The translations under genes and the position numbers were made by a program. A stretch of DNA of 64,000 nt. It comes from Syntrophomonas sp. Lineage in GTDB: Bacteria; Bacillota; Syntrophomonadia; Syntrophomonadales; Syntrophomonadaceae. Under the pieces are notes generated by a model that did not search any database, had not been told where the DNA came from, and saw only the letters and a list, made by a program, of their open reading frames with translations. The stretch spans positions 62,001-126,000 of the forward strand of contig JAENYG010000009.1 in the NCBI GenBank assembly GCA_016841875.1. Reading direction: 5' to 3'. Below, one piece after another: positions 40,508-49,288 of this stretch. How positions within the stretch are numbered: the first letter of the stretch is position 1; every line of letters starts with the position of its first letter.

Positions 40508-41356
40508 ATGATATATGCCAGTCGCTTTCTGCGATTAGAAGATCCACCGATGCAGGGACCGGATGTAAAGGATTTACAGGAAGAATTAAAAAACATCGGT
40601 TTTTATCCGGGAGCAGTGGATGGCTCTTACGGTAAAGTTACCCAGGCAGCGGTGATCCAATTCCAGTTGAGCATCTCCCGGCCGGCCGATGGGGTGGTGG
40701 GACCGGATACCTGGAACCAACTTGCTTTGAGGAATATCCACCAACCAGTAGTTACTAGCATTACTGCTTATGATCTACCCAGTATATACATTGACACAGT
40801 TAAGAGAAGACTAAAGTTCAGTTCCGCCAGTCTAAACAAGACTTACAAGGTAGCAGTAGGCAAACCAAGTACGCCCAGCCCTCTTGGTAACTGGGTGATC
40901 GTCCAAAAGGCCCTTAATCCCGGCGGACCTTTCGGAGTCCGCTGGATGAGGCTTAGTGTACCATGGGGCGGTTATGGCATACATGGCACTAATAATCCCA
41001 GCTCGATAGGCAAGGCTGTCAGCCATGGCTGCATAAGAATGTACAATGAGGATGTTATTGAGGTCTATGATCGTACTCCGATTGGCACCCCGGTAACCAT
41101 AGTGGGCAGTTCTTATGCCGACCGAAATATGAAAAAAGGGGACAGCGGCTCGGATGTAGCAGAGGTTCAGAAGATGTTAAAGAAACTGGGCTATTACAAT
41201 TCTAAAATAGATGGCTATTTTGGTTCACTTACCGAGCAAGCGGTAAGGCGCTTTCAGGCCGATAAAAACCTGCAGGTTGATGGTATCGTAGGACCACAGA
41301 CAATATATGAACTGCAGAAAGCTTATGATCTGGCCCAAAACGATCAGCAGCCTTAA
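40508..41356 (+). CDS. L,D-transpeptidase (YkuD) flanked by two peptidoglycan-binding domains
   Basis: 282 residues. Layout PG_binding_1 (about 15-72), YkuD catalytic domain (about 90-197), PG_binding_1 (about 205-270). The YkuD active site is intact: H159-G-T followed by S-H173-G-C175-I-R-M. It forms 3-3 cross-links or attaches proteins to the wall. There is no clear signal peptide: the start at ATG 40508 follows ATAGGAGTTTAGCAA and the first residues are not hydrophobic. Either export is non-classical, or it belongs to the spore/coat group of cytoplasmically made YkuD proteins such as those in the mother cell (inference). Confidence 0.88.
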   Translation: MIYASRFLRLEDPPMQGPDVKDLQEELKNIGFYPGAVDGSYGKVTQAAVIQFQLSISRPADGVVGPDTWNQLALRNIHQPVVTSITAYDLPSIYIDTVKRRLKFSSASLNKTYKVAVGKPSTPSPLGNWVIVQKALNPGGPFGVRWMRLSVPWGGYGIHGTNNPSSIGKAVSHGCIRMYNEDVIEVYDRTPIGTPVTIVGSSYADRNMKKGDSGSDVAEVQKMLKKLGYYNSKIDGYFGSLTEQAVRRFQADKNLQVDGIVGPQTIYELQKAYDLAQNDQQP

Positions 41357-41455
41357 TAGAAAAACATGCAGTTTTACAATAGTAAGACTGCAAGGAGCAA
41401 ACTGGAGAATGGGGACTGTTCTTCTTTAATAATCTAATCTTGATTAAGAGCATGA

Positions 41456-42340
41456 TCAGCTATGAATGGTCTGCCATAACATTCGGTTGTCCATTATTAC
41501 GCAGTCCAGTTTGCCTTCATCACGCAGGTAGGACAGGTAAGAGCGCACGGTGCTGCCTACCAGTACATACTGGTTGAAATCCATGGTCAAATCATAGGCA
41601 TTGAAAATAGCCTGCAGAATATCTTCAAAACCGGTTGCATCCGTACAGACTGAAAGTATTCGGTCAATGATTTCATAAACTTTACCCCGGTTGGCCTTTG
41701 CCAGCGGCCGGATGTCTTCGCAGGCATCGGCATGGGCAGGAATAAACAGTCTGGCCTGCAGCTGCTCAACCGTGTCTAATGTGCTGAGGAATGCTCTCAC
41801 ATCATAAACAAATGACAGATGGTATTTATTAATGATGTTCTCACTGAAAACACAGTCGGCCAGGAAGTAAACATCATCTGGAGTCTTTAATCCTATCATA
41901 TCCAAGTAATGTCCGCCCAGCTTAATATACTCCAGGCCCTCGGGCAGATATTCATCGATATTATGGGTGGGCTCACTGGCATTGGCCATCAAAAACTTGT
42001 TGCGCAGCTCCTTAAAAGGGTAGCCTCCATATAAAAATGAGGGTTCCAATATGGGGAACCGGGCGATTGTATTTTCAATTACCGTGGAAATGATCTGGCA
42101 GCCGGTTCTCTGCTGTAAAAACTTGTTCCCGCCTATGTGGTCGGCATTGGAATGAGTATTGATTATCCCTTTCAGATTCCAATCATTGTTTTTAAGAACC
42201 CTCAAAATCTTTCGTCCCGCTTCCTTATCATTACCGCTGTCCACCAGATAGATGTCCTTATCGCTTACTTTATAGACTCCCACCTTAGCCGGGCATTCGA
42301 TATAATAAGTTCGTTCTCCTACCTGGATCAATTCGTACAT
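41456..42340 (-). CDS. MBL-fold protein, paralogue of 7393-8277, with His-to-Asn change
   Basis: 294 residues, same length class as the protein at 7393. The two share the Y-x-I-E-C/Y-P start, VDSG, KGIINTHS and the GGN blocks. Here the zinc motif is T-H63-S-N65-A-D67-H68: the second His of H-x-H-x-D-H is Asn, so zinc site 1 would lose a ligand. A later GLKTPDDVYFLADCVF segment takes the place of FAGDS, and IPAHADACEDI provides a late His. The change may alter metal or substrate choice rather than inactivate. ATG at 42340 follows a GGGAG on the minus strand. Convergent with the L,D-transpeptidase gene. Confidence 0.82.
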   Translation of the reverse strand: MYELIQVGERTYYIECPAKVGVYKVSDKDIYLVDSGNDKEAGRKILRVLKNNDWNLKGIINTHSNADHIGGNKFLQQRTGCQIISTVIENTIARFPILEPSFLYGGYPFKELRNKFLMANASEPTHNIDEYLPEGLEYIKLGGHYLDMIGLKTPDDVYFLADCVFSENIINKYHLSFVYDVRAFLSTLDTVEQLQARLFIPAHADACEDIRPLAKANRGKVYEIIDRILSVCTDATGFEDILQAIFNAYDLTMDFNQYVLVGSTVRSYLSYLRDEGKLDCVIMDNRMLWQTIHS

Positions 42341-42803
42341 GGCTGTCTCCCATCCTTACTTTCTTACCTGGTAGTATATCACTTTATGATAAATCAATGA
42401 ATAACACCGGTTAGCTGCATTAAAGGCCAAAGGGTACCGCTTTATGGTGGCAGAAAATTGCCTTATCTTTTTTGTTGTTAAGGGTGACGCCGTGCAGATT
42501 CGCCGCATTATTTATGGAAAACGCAATTACGAATGGCTCCTTTAATGCTTCCTGCCAATAATTATTTCCATACTACTTTCGCGAACTATGCAATGCATTG
42601 ATCAGCTTTGAATAATAACTACAAACTGCTTTGGATTATGATTAACCAGGAATTAAGGGTAAAATTATGCTTGTGATATATCTGAGCAAGTTATAGGATT
42701 TATAATTGGATTATATTTGTATGCAATGTATATGGGAGTATATAAAAAAGTGTTAATATCTATTATGGGAAAGATCAAACATCTTATCCAATAAGGAGTA
42801 AAA
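42341..42803. other. 460-bp gap, no supported gene
   Basis: A+T-rich toward the helicase start. The minus strand contains an open stretch of about 50 codons ending at a TAA (42420-42422), with no start or ribosome binding site. It is protein-like in composition (…E-P-F-V-I-A-F-S-I-N-N-A…), possibly a decayed gene. No promoter of quality, no terminator. Confidence 0.3.
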
Positions 42804-45800
42804 ATGCTTAGCGAGTCAATGATTAAGAATGAAGCCAGCAGCAGTGCTGTCTATTACCGGGGAATACGGTATTACAATGAAGCTCGGGTAAAAAAGCTTA
42901 GTTTCGATAAATCCCATCGATGCTTTAATGCCACTGTAATCGGTGAAGTGCACTATGATGTATCAGTGCATTTCAATGAGGACATGCTGGTTGATGATTA
43001 TGATTGTGATTGCCCGGCTTATTATGAATATGAAGGTGCCTGCAAACATGTCGTCGCATTGATGAAAGTAATACAGAAGCAGTGGGATACTTATTTTGCT
43101 CTTCCCAGTAATAGCGTGGTCTTTTCTTCCCCCAGGAGATCCCAGTTGGATTCCCGAACCTTACAGAGTGACCATCTCACTAACACGCTGATGAACTTGT
43201 TTGAGCAGGATCTGGCTGTTGGGTCTGACTTAAGGGAGAAAAAATCACAAGCCAATACCATACTCGTTCCTACCTTTTGCCTATCTGCGATTGGAGGCAG
43301 AAAGCAGCACAGCCTGGAGTTTCATATTGGCAACATCCGGCCCTATGTGGTGAAGGATATTCCTGCTTTCTTGACTGCCTATCTGAATAAACGAGACCTT
43401 TACTTTGGGAAAAACTACACCTTCCGGCCCCGGGAGGATGTTTTTGATGAAACTTCGGCTGCACTAATGCAAATAATTATCGATGCCTATCGCGATGAGA
43501 AATACTTGCAGGGATGGTCCTCCTATGGGTATACCCTGGGCTTGACCTTCTCCAACAAGAAATCCATGCGTTTGACCAACTCCATGCTGCTCAGATTTTT
43601 GGAGTTAATGGAGGATAAAACCTTCGATGCCTATATAAATAATCACAAGATAAGCGGGATGAGCATCCATAAGGGCAGGCCGCCTTTCCCGCTTAATCTG
43701 CAGGGTATACGCGGTGGCATCAAGTTATCGCTGGACTCGCAGAACCAGGTATATTACGGGCTCGATGCAGATAACCGGTATATTTATCACCAGGGTCTGA
43801 TATATCATGTTGATAGTCTGTTTGCCCAGACCATAACCCCTTTGATTGCTGCTTTTGCCCAGAAGCCCCGGCCTGAACTGGAGATCGGCGATAACGATGT
43901 GGCCCGTTTTTTTTCAGCGGTCCGCCCCGCTCTGGAAAGTGTTACTGAGCTTGAGGTAGAAGCGGCTCTATCGGAGAAGTATTTTTATGAAGAACCCGAA
44001 ACAAAAGTGTATTTTGATCGTTTCCAGAACGGCATTGCGGCCCGGATCGAATTTCAATACAGCACCCATAGCTTGAATCCTGTCCTGCAGCAGACCGGTG
44101 AAGCAATCAAAAACTCGGATGGTAAAGTGCTCTTGCGGTCTGTCAAAAAGGAAAAACAACTTATAAATGTTTTCCATCGATATCAATTCCAATTGCTTCA
44201 AGGGCTGTTTGTGCAGGAAGAGGAAGCAATGGTCTTCAAATTTCTTCAGGACGCCTTACCTGAACTGGAAACTATGGCAGAGCTTTATTATTCCGATGAT
44301 TTCAAAGCCAGAATCAACTATAATGCCGCAGTTTTCCCCGGCGTAAGGATGAATACCGGAAATGGCCTGCTGGAATTATCCCTTGAATACCAGGATATTT
44401 CTCCCCGGGAGTTTATCGAATTATTAAAATCCTATAAGATGAAGAAAAACTATCACCGCTTGAAGAACGGAAGTTTTCTTGCTCTGGATAACAGCGAAAT
44501 CCAAAGTGTCGCTGAACTTATGGCAGAACTGGATGTCAGCAGTCATGCCATAGCTGCGGGTAAGATCCAACTCCCTGCCTACCGAGCACCCTACCTTGAT
44601 CAAATAGCCCGGGAAAGAGGACTTAATGTCCAAGGTAATGGGGCCTTCAAGACCCTGGTGCGGGAAATTCGAGAACCTCAGGAATCAGATTATGAACTTC
44701 CTGCTCGCATTCAGACTAAGCTTCGGCATTATCAAGAGAACGGCTTCAAGTGGTTAAAATCTCTGTCTGCCTATGGATTTGGGGGTATTCTAGCCGATGA
44801 TATGGGCCTGGGCAAAACTCTGCAAGTACTCAGCCTGCTGCTTTCAGACCAGGCCAAAGGCGGTCAGACGTCACTGGCTATCGTTCCCACTTCGTTGATG
44901 TACCACTGGCAGGATGAAGCCCGGCGTTTCACCCCGGATCTGGAGGTTGCTGTTATATCGGGCAGTCAGCCAGAACGCCGTGAAATTCTGGGTTCTCTGG
45001 ACAGGCCGGATCTTATCGTAACCTCTTATGCTCTTATCAAACGAGACCTGGACCTATACCGGGACATGCAGTTCAGATATTGTATTCTGGATGAGGCGCA
45101 AAATATTAAAAATCCAAATACCCAGGCAGCTAAAGCGGTCAAAAAAATTCAAGCCTCAGCACGCTTCGCCCTTACCGGAACACCGATCGAGAACTCCCTG
45201 AGCGAGCTGTGGTCCATATTTGATTTTTTAATGCCCGGATATCTCTTGAGTCATAATAAATTCAGGAGCCGCTATGAAGTGCCCATTGTAAAAAACAATC
45301 AGCCTGAAGCAATACAGGAATTAAAAAAGCATATCCAGCCCTTTGTTATGAGAAGAATGAAAAGGGAAGTCCTTAAAGAATTACCGGCAAAAACAGAAAA
45401 TAAGATGTCCAATCCCATGACTGCAGAACAGCGCAAACTCTATCTGGCCTATCTGATGCAAGCCCAACAGGAATTTCGGGAGGAAGTACAGAAGCATGGT
45501 TTTGATAGGAGTCAGATCAAGATCCTATCGATTTTAACCAGACTTAGACAGATTTGCTGCCATCCCTCCCTGTTTATAGAAAACTACACCGGAGGAAGCG
45601 GCAAGCTGGAGCTTCTAATGGAAGTCCTGACAGATGCTATTGACAGTGGCCATCGCATCCTGGTATTTTCCCAATTTACCAGTATGTTGAGCCTGATAAA
45701 AACAGAGCTCGACCGCTCCGCGACTTCTTATTATTATCTGGACGGTTCAACCCCTGCCGAGCAGCGTATGAAGCTAGTCCATTCATTTAACGCCGGTAAG

Positions 45801-46109
45801 CAGAAAGTATTTCTCATTTCACTAAAGGCCGGAGGAACCGGATTGAATCTGACCGGTGCAGATGTAGTTATTCACTACGATCCCTGGTGGAATCCGGCAG
45901 TAGAAGACCAGGCCACTGACAGAGCCTACCGCATCGGCCAGAAGAACGCGGTCCAGGTGATAAAACTTATCAGTAAAGACAGCATAGAAGAGAAGATTTT
46001 CGAACTGCAGGAAAAAAAGAAAGCACTAATTGATGCCGTGATTCAACCCGGCGAAAACTTCCTGAGTAAAATGAGTGAAGAAGATATCCGTATGCTGTTT
46101 GAAGTCTAA
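42804..46109 (+). CDS. SNF2-family DEAD-like helicase with SWIM zinc finger
   Basis: 1101 residues. SWIM zinc finger near the N-terminus: C68-D-C70 ... C80-K-H82. A bacterial SNF2-associated middle region follows. The SNF2 ATPase core has GGILADDMGLGKTLQVL near 655-671 (Walker A), DEAQ near 761, LTGTPIENSL, and the helicase C lobe ending in WNPAVEDQATDRAYRIGQ near 1027. It is an ATP-driven DNA translocase. Bacterial members are involved in stress and repair, or are found in defence-type loci. No nuclease, methylase or other defence gene is adjacent, so a defence role is not claimed. ATG follows AAGGAGTAAAA. Confidence 0.92.
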   Translation: MLSESMIKNEASSSAVYYRGIRYYNEARVKKLSFDKSHRCFNATVIGEVHYDVSVHFNEDMLVDDYDCDCPAYYEYEGACKHVVALMKVIQKQWDTYFALPSNSVVFSSPRRSQLDSRTLQSDHLTNTLMNLFEQDLAVGSDLREKKSQANTILVPTFCLSAIGGRKQHSLEFHIGNIRPYVVKDIPAFLTAYLNKRDLYFGKNYTFRPREDVFDETSAALMQIIIDAYRDEKYLQGWSSYGYTLGLTFSNKKSMRLTNSMLLRFLELMEDKTFDAYINNHKISGMSIHKGRPPFPLNLQGIRGGIKLSLDSQNQVYYGLDADNRYIYHQGLIYHVDSLFAQTITPLIAAFAQKPRPELEIGDNDVARFFSAVRPALESVTELEVEAALSEKYFYEEPETKVYFDRFQNGIAARIEFQYSTHSLNPVLQQTGEAIKNSDGKVLLRSVKKEKQLINVFHRYQFQLLQGLFVQEEEAMVFKFLQDALPELETMAELYYSDDFKARINYNAAVFPGVRMNTGNGLLELSLEYQDISPREFIELLKSYKMKKNYHRLKNGSFLALDNSEIQSVAELMAELDVSSHAIAAGKIQLPAYRAPYLDQIARERGLNVQGNGAFKTLVREIREPQESDYELPARIQTKLRHYQENGFKWLKSLSAYGFGGILADDMGLGKTLQVLSLLLSDQAKGGQTSLAIVPTSLMYHWQDEARRFTPDLEVAVISGSQPERREILGSLDRPDLIVTSYALIKRDLDLYRDMQFRYCILDEAQNIKNPNTQAAKAVKKIQASARFALTGTPIENSLSELWSIFDFLMPGYLLSHNKFRSRYEVPIVKNNQPEAIQELKKHIQPFVMRRMKREVLKELPAKTENKMSNPMTAEQRKLYLAYLMQAQQEFREEVQKHGFDRSQIKILSILTRLRQICCHPSLFIENYTGGSGKLELLMEVLTDAIDSGHRILVFSQFTSMLSLIKTELDRSATSYYYLDGSTPAEQRMKLVHSFNAGKQKVFLISLKAGGTGLNLTGADVVIHYDPWWNPAVEDQATDRAYRIGQKNAVQVIKLISKDSIEEKIFELQEKKKALIDAVIQPGENFLSKMSEEDIRMLFEV

Positions 46110-46560
46110 TTGCCCCTATACTGATACTCACCATTCAACGATTACGGCAGATTTTTAATCATGCTTTCCACCCTGGCAACACCAGGTCCGCGAGATAACA
46201 TTCTGTTTATTGTGACTCCATCGTAATGATCCCGTCTATTTCTACAAGTTATAACTACATATTGATTAGCCCTCAAGAACAGCCACAACCTGTACAAACT
46301 AGCATGAGAAGGGAAAAGTGTAAATTTATGGTTGTGGCATGTATAAATAAGTTTTATGATTGTATATAGAGAATTATGAGGAAATATGTATTTTTGCTGG
46401 AGTGAATGACGATGCTGGGGCGGGTTTGAAGGGGTGCTAAGGCTAATAATCGGCAGTTCAGCAAATGGTTATGATATAACAATACTGGCAAGTTGGAAGG
46501 TAAAACCCTCGTATAAATTACACATGATAAGATGAATTAAGTATAAGAAAGGTTAGATTT
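46110..46560. other. 450-bp gap, no supported gene
   Basis: No terminator is obvious after the helicase. On the minus strand one frame stays open for about 110 codons to a TAA near 46148, with a protein-like last third, but without an ATG/GTG/TTG in a useful place or a ribosome binding site. It is at most a decayed gene. Composition shifts to A+T-rich from here on. Confidence 0.3.
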
Positions 46561-47490
46561 ATGAGAAACGAAAAAGAAAAACTATTTGATGGTAAAAAAG
46601 TAGGTGAGAATTTACACGGATTAGCAAATAAAGTTAGCAAAATTACAAAAGATTTAGCAGTAAATTCGACGGATTCAGTTATAAATGCAATCGACCAAAA
46701 TGGTAATGGTGAAATAGACATTGAAGATATTGTCATTATGGGATTACGAGTTCCAGGTATTAAAATCAACCGTGCTGAATTTCTTAAAAGAGAACTTTTT
46801 AAAAATTATCCACAGAACGTTATTGACACTGCAATAGCTAATACTCCGGCACAAGCTAAAATACCATTAATAGAAATAGATAAAATCGCTGATGAAGTAA
46901 TCAAGTTTGAAAGAAATTGTGTATCAGGTATATCTGCGGCACTTGGTACTCCGGGGGGGGTAGCAATGGTTGCTACAATTCCAGCTGATATATCTCAATA
47001 TTATGGATATATGTTAAGAGTGACACAAAAACTCTTATATTTGTACGGGTTTCCCGAAATAGATACTGAAGAAAAAGGACAAAAATTTGATTCTGAAACA
47101 ATAAACATTTTAATTCTATGCTTGGGAGTAATGTATGGAGTTGCTGGTGCAAATAATGCTATAAAAGTAATGGCAAAAGCTTTGGCAACAGGTGTTGAAA
47201 AGAAACTGATAAGAGCTGCTCTTACCAAGGGAACTATTTATCCTATTGTAAAAAGTGTTATGAAGTGGTTTAATGTGAACTTGACTAAAAAAATATTTGC
47301 CGAAACTTTTAAAAAGGCAATTCCTGTTGTTGGTGGTGTAATTGGTGGAGGTATCACTTTTGTTACATTTAAGCCGTGTTGTGACAAATTAAAAGCTTCC
47401 TTGCAAGATACATTGTTAAGTAATCCAAATCACAATATATCAGATGAAGAGAATATTACTATTATTATAGAGGATGCACAAGAAGTATAA
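46561..47490 (+). CDS. EcsC-like protein with an EF-hand type calcium loop
   Basis: 309 residues. Residues 45-56 (D-Q-N-G-N-G-E-I-D-I-E-D) are a near-perfect EF-hand calcium loop. A helix-rich region follows with several Gly-rich hydrophobic stretches (GISAALGTPGGVAMVATIPADI near 120-141, LILCLGVMYGVAGANNA near 180, and VVGGVIGGGITF near 261). These match the EcsC family (named from the Bacillus ecs operon), whose function is not known and whose members seem to be membrane-associated. An N-terminal calcium loop fused to EcsC suggests Ca-dependent membrane binding (inference). The gene is notably A+T-rich compared with the helicase, consistent with recent acquisition. Confidence 0.72.
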   Translation: MRNEKEKLFDGKKVGENLHGLANKVSKITKDLAVNSTDSVINAIDQNGNGEIDIEDIVIMGLRVPGIKINRAEFLKRELFKNYPQNVIDTAIANTPAQAKIPLIEIDKIADEVIKFERNCVSGISAALGTPGGVAMVATIPADISQYYGYMLRVTQKLLYLYGFPEIDTEEKGQKFDSETINILILCLGVMYGVAGANNAIKVMAKALATGVEKKLIRAALTKGTIYPIVKSVMKWFNVNLTKKIFAETFKKAIPVVGGVIGGGITFVTFKPCCDKLKASLQDTLLSNPNHNISDEENITIIIEDAQEV

Positions 47491-47729
47491 ATTCCATTTC
47501 ATTAAGAATTATTGGTGACGAGCCTTTTTGTAACATTCCCCAACTTTGTCTAATGTTTATAACCGACTAATCCAGTCGTGTTATCAAACTTCCCATTATC
47601 CATATAATGAACAGTCTGTTTATTGCTAAAGAATAAAATGATAGTAGGGAAATACTAAAGAATTTCATTTATACACTTCCGGAAACTTCTTTGATATATT
47701 GATGGCTAATAATTAGAATGGGTGATTGC

Positions 47730-48260
47730 ATGAAAAAATATCTATATCTATTCGTTTGTATGGCTATAAGTTTAGCCCTCCTGGCAGGATGCGGAAATCA
47801 TGGCAACAGCAATCCGGCCATAGGAACAGAAAACATCGTAACGGAAACTGCTTCAAACCAGCCTGCTGAGACAAGTGACTGGGAACCTACAACGTATGAA
47901 ACGGTCAATAACTTTGACGGCGTTACTATGACTGTAAAGGAAGGAACAGCTTCCTCTGCCGGGTTGACAGTAGTGTTTGAGAATGAATCTGGCAGTCAAT
48001 GTACCTATGGTGAATACTATTGTTTGGAAAAGAAAATCAATGGAAGCTGGTATCAGGTTCCTGTGGTTATAGATGGCGACTACGCATTTAATCATATTGC
48101 TTATGAGGTTGCTGGCGAGCGTGAATGGACCATTGATTGGGAATGGCTCTATGGCAGTCTGGATACAGGTGAATACCGTATTGTGAAGGATGTACTGGAT
48201 TTTCGGGGTCCGGGGGATTATGATAAATACTATTTGGCTGCGGAGTTTACAATTTACTAA
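47730..48260 (+). CDS. Lipoprotein with a bacterial Ig-like domain
   Basis: 176 residues from ATG 47730 (an in-frame ATG at 47718 precedes the GGGTGA). Signal peptide ends in lipobox L-L-A-G-C with Cys 21. A Ser/Thr/Asn linker follows to about residue 60. A compact beta-rich domain (VTMTVKEGTASSAGLTVVFENES, EYYCLEKKINGSWYQVP, WTIDWEWLYGSLDTGEYRIVKDV) matches the immunoglobulin-like Big_14 type seen beside BlaR1-like genes in Clostridia. The last 24 nt of the gene are copied at 49256-49281, in front of the BlaR1-like remnant. Confidence 0.75.
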   Translation: MKKYLYLFVCMAISLALLAGCGNHGNSNPAIGTENIVTETASNQPAETSDWEPTTYETVNNFDGVTMTVKEGTASSAGLTVVFENESGSQCTYGEYYCLEKKINGSWYQVPVVIDGDYAFNHIAYEVAGEREWTIDWEWLYGSLDTGEYRIVKDVLDFRGPGDYDKYYLAAEFTIY

Positions 48261-48273
48261 CCAATCGAAATGA

Positions 48274-48425
48274 GTAGTAAAATACTACGAATATTTTTAT
48301 TATGGTGAAAATGCCCGTTCTAACTAAATCTTATAGAGAACAGTGTATATTATTGCGCTATGGGGGAAGGCATGAAGTTCAGTTGTGAATATGGTCGTGA
48401 TAATATTGCTCGTCAGGTATTATTA
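48274..48425 (+). pseudogene. Patchwork remnant of the 53.6-55.1 kb gene pair
   Basis: Three adjoining pieces match three separated stretches downstream. 48274-48314 matches 54130-54170 (2 mismatches in 41); 48313-48390 matches 54421-54498; 48387-48420 matches about 54627-54660. The joints share the short bases GC and GAAT, as in deletions at microhomology. So this is a decayed, internally deleted duplicate of the end of one gene and the start of the transglutaminase gene. Confidence 0.75.
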
Positions 48426-48448
48426 ATAATTAGGAGATAAAAGTTAAT

Positions 48449-49216
48449 ATGTTTATAGCAGAAACAGCCTTTACTCTAAAAGACAAGGTGAATGAGGAAT
48501 TAGCCGAAGACGCTATTAACAGCTTTTTGGGTTCATTACGCATGAATGGACAGGTTTTGGGGAAAGAGTTTCTTATTGCTAAAAGAGGTTTAATATATCG
48601 AGCCTTTCTTCATATCCCTGAAGCTGATTCTTTGGATAAAAAGTATGCAAATAGCTATGTTTTAAGGGAGTTAAAGAAATTAGATGAAGTAGGTTTATCT
48701 TTTTTACATAAAATAATTGGTAAAGAACCGGATTGTTCATCCATTTGTGTGTGTAATTCACCTGGAAGTTATATTGTTTTTACCGATTATATTTCACTTG
48801 AATCACCTCTTCGTTGCGGTGATTGCTTTGGTGTTGTTCCATTATATAAAATTCCTCGTACTTATGACGATGAGTATTATGATATCATTTGTTGGCAAAG
48901 CGATTATCAAGCTTGTGATAGTCTTCAGATGAATTGTTTGACAGGAGAACGCTTTGGGAAACAACAAATGAGCAGACATAATAGCAGCTTATCTAAACAA
49001 GGAATTCAAATTTGTAATAATATAACTAAGGCTACCGGTATAAAAACGTACTATTATTTATATCGGTATTCTTCGCTGGGAAAAAAAGCTGAGTTAAATA
49101 GAAGATGTCCATCATGTGGGAAAGAATGGTTGCTTGATAAACCTTTGCATAAAATATTTGATTTCTGTTGTAATGATTGTTTATTGTTATCAAATATTTC
49201 ATGGTCAGTTCGTTAA
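48449..49216 (+). CDS. DUF2310-type zinc-ribbon protein
   Basis: 255 residues. The C-terminal region carries a zinc ribbon (RRCPSCGKEWLL near 219-230 and FCCNDC near 241-246). CGDCF near 122 is an additional Cys pair. The overall match is to the DUF2310 family of predicted nucleic-acid-binding proteins of about 250 residues; the N-terminal FIAETAFTL start and length agree. Function unknown. ATG after TAGGAGATAAAAGTTAAT. Strongly A+T-rich codon use, unlike the housekeeping genes of the window, suggests lateral acquisition. It lies inside the duplicated/mosaic stretch. Confidence 0.65.
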   Translation: MFIAETAFTLKDKVNEELAEDAINSFLGSLRMNGQVLGKEFLIAKRGLIYRAFLHIPEADSLDKKYANSYVLRELKKLDEVGLSFLHKIIGKEPDCSSICVCNSPGSYIVFTDYISLESPLRCGDCFGVVPLYKIPRTYDDEYYDIICWQSDYQACDSLQMNCLTGERFGKQQMSRHNSSLSKQGIQICNNITKATGIKTYYYLYRYSSLGKKAELNRRCPSCGKEWLLDKPLHKIFDFCCNDCLLLSNISWSVR

Positions 49217-49255
49217 ATTTATTGCAGGCAAGGGTGTAATTGACAGAATTTTAAT

Positions 49256-49281
49256 TTGGCTGCGGAGTTTACAATTTATTA
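49256..49281 (+). repeat. Duplicated 3' end of the upstream lipoprotein gene
   Basis: TTTGGCTGCGGAGTTTACAA and the following TTTAtTAA copy the last codons and stop of the lipoprotein gene (48233-48260) with one change. This shows that the lipoprotein-like sequence once stood directly before the BlaR1-like gene. Confidence 0.7.
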
Positions 49282-49288
49282 AAACAAA

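Noticed and set aside
42420-42580. Open minus-strand stretch of about 50 codons
   Set aside because: No start codon, no ribosome binding site and no recognisable motif; noted only in the gap description.
42804-46109. SNF2 helicase as the core of a DISARM-like or other defence system
   Set aside because: No methylase, nuclease or other effector gene adjoins it; SWIM/SNF2 proteins are common stand-alone genes in Clostridia.
46148-46490. Minus-strand frame open for about 110 codons after the SNF2 gene
   Set aside because: Lacks a start codon with ribosome binding site, and its protein-like look may be chance in an A+T-rich gap.
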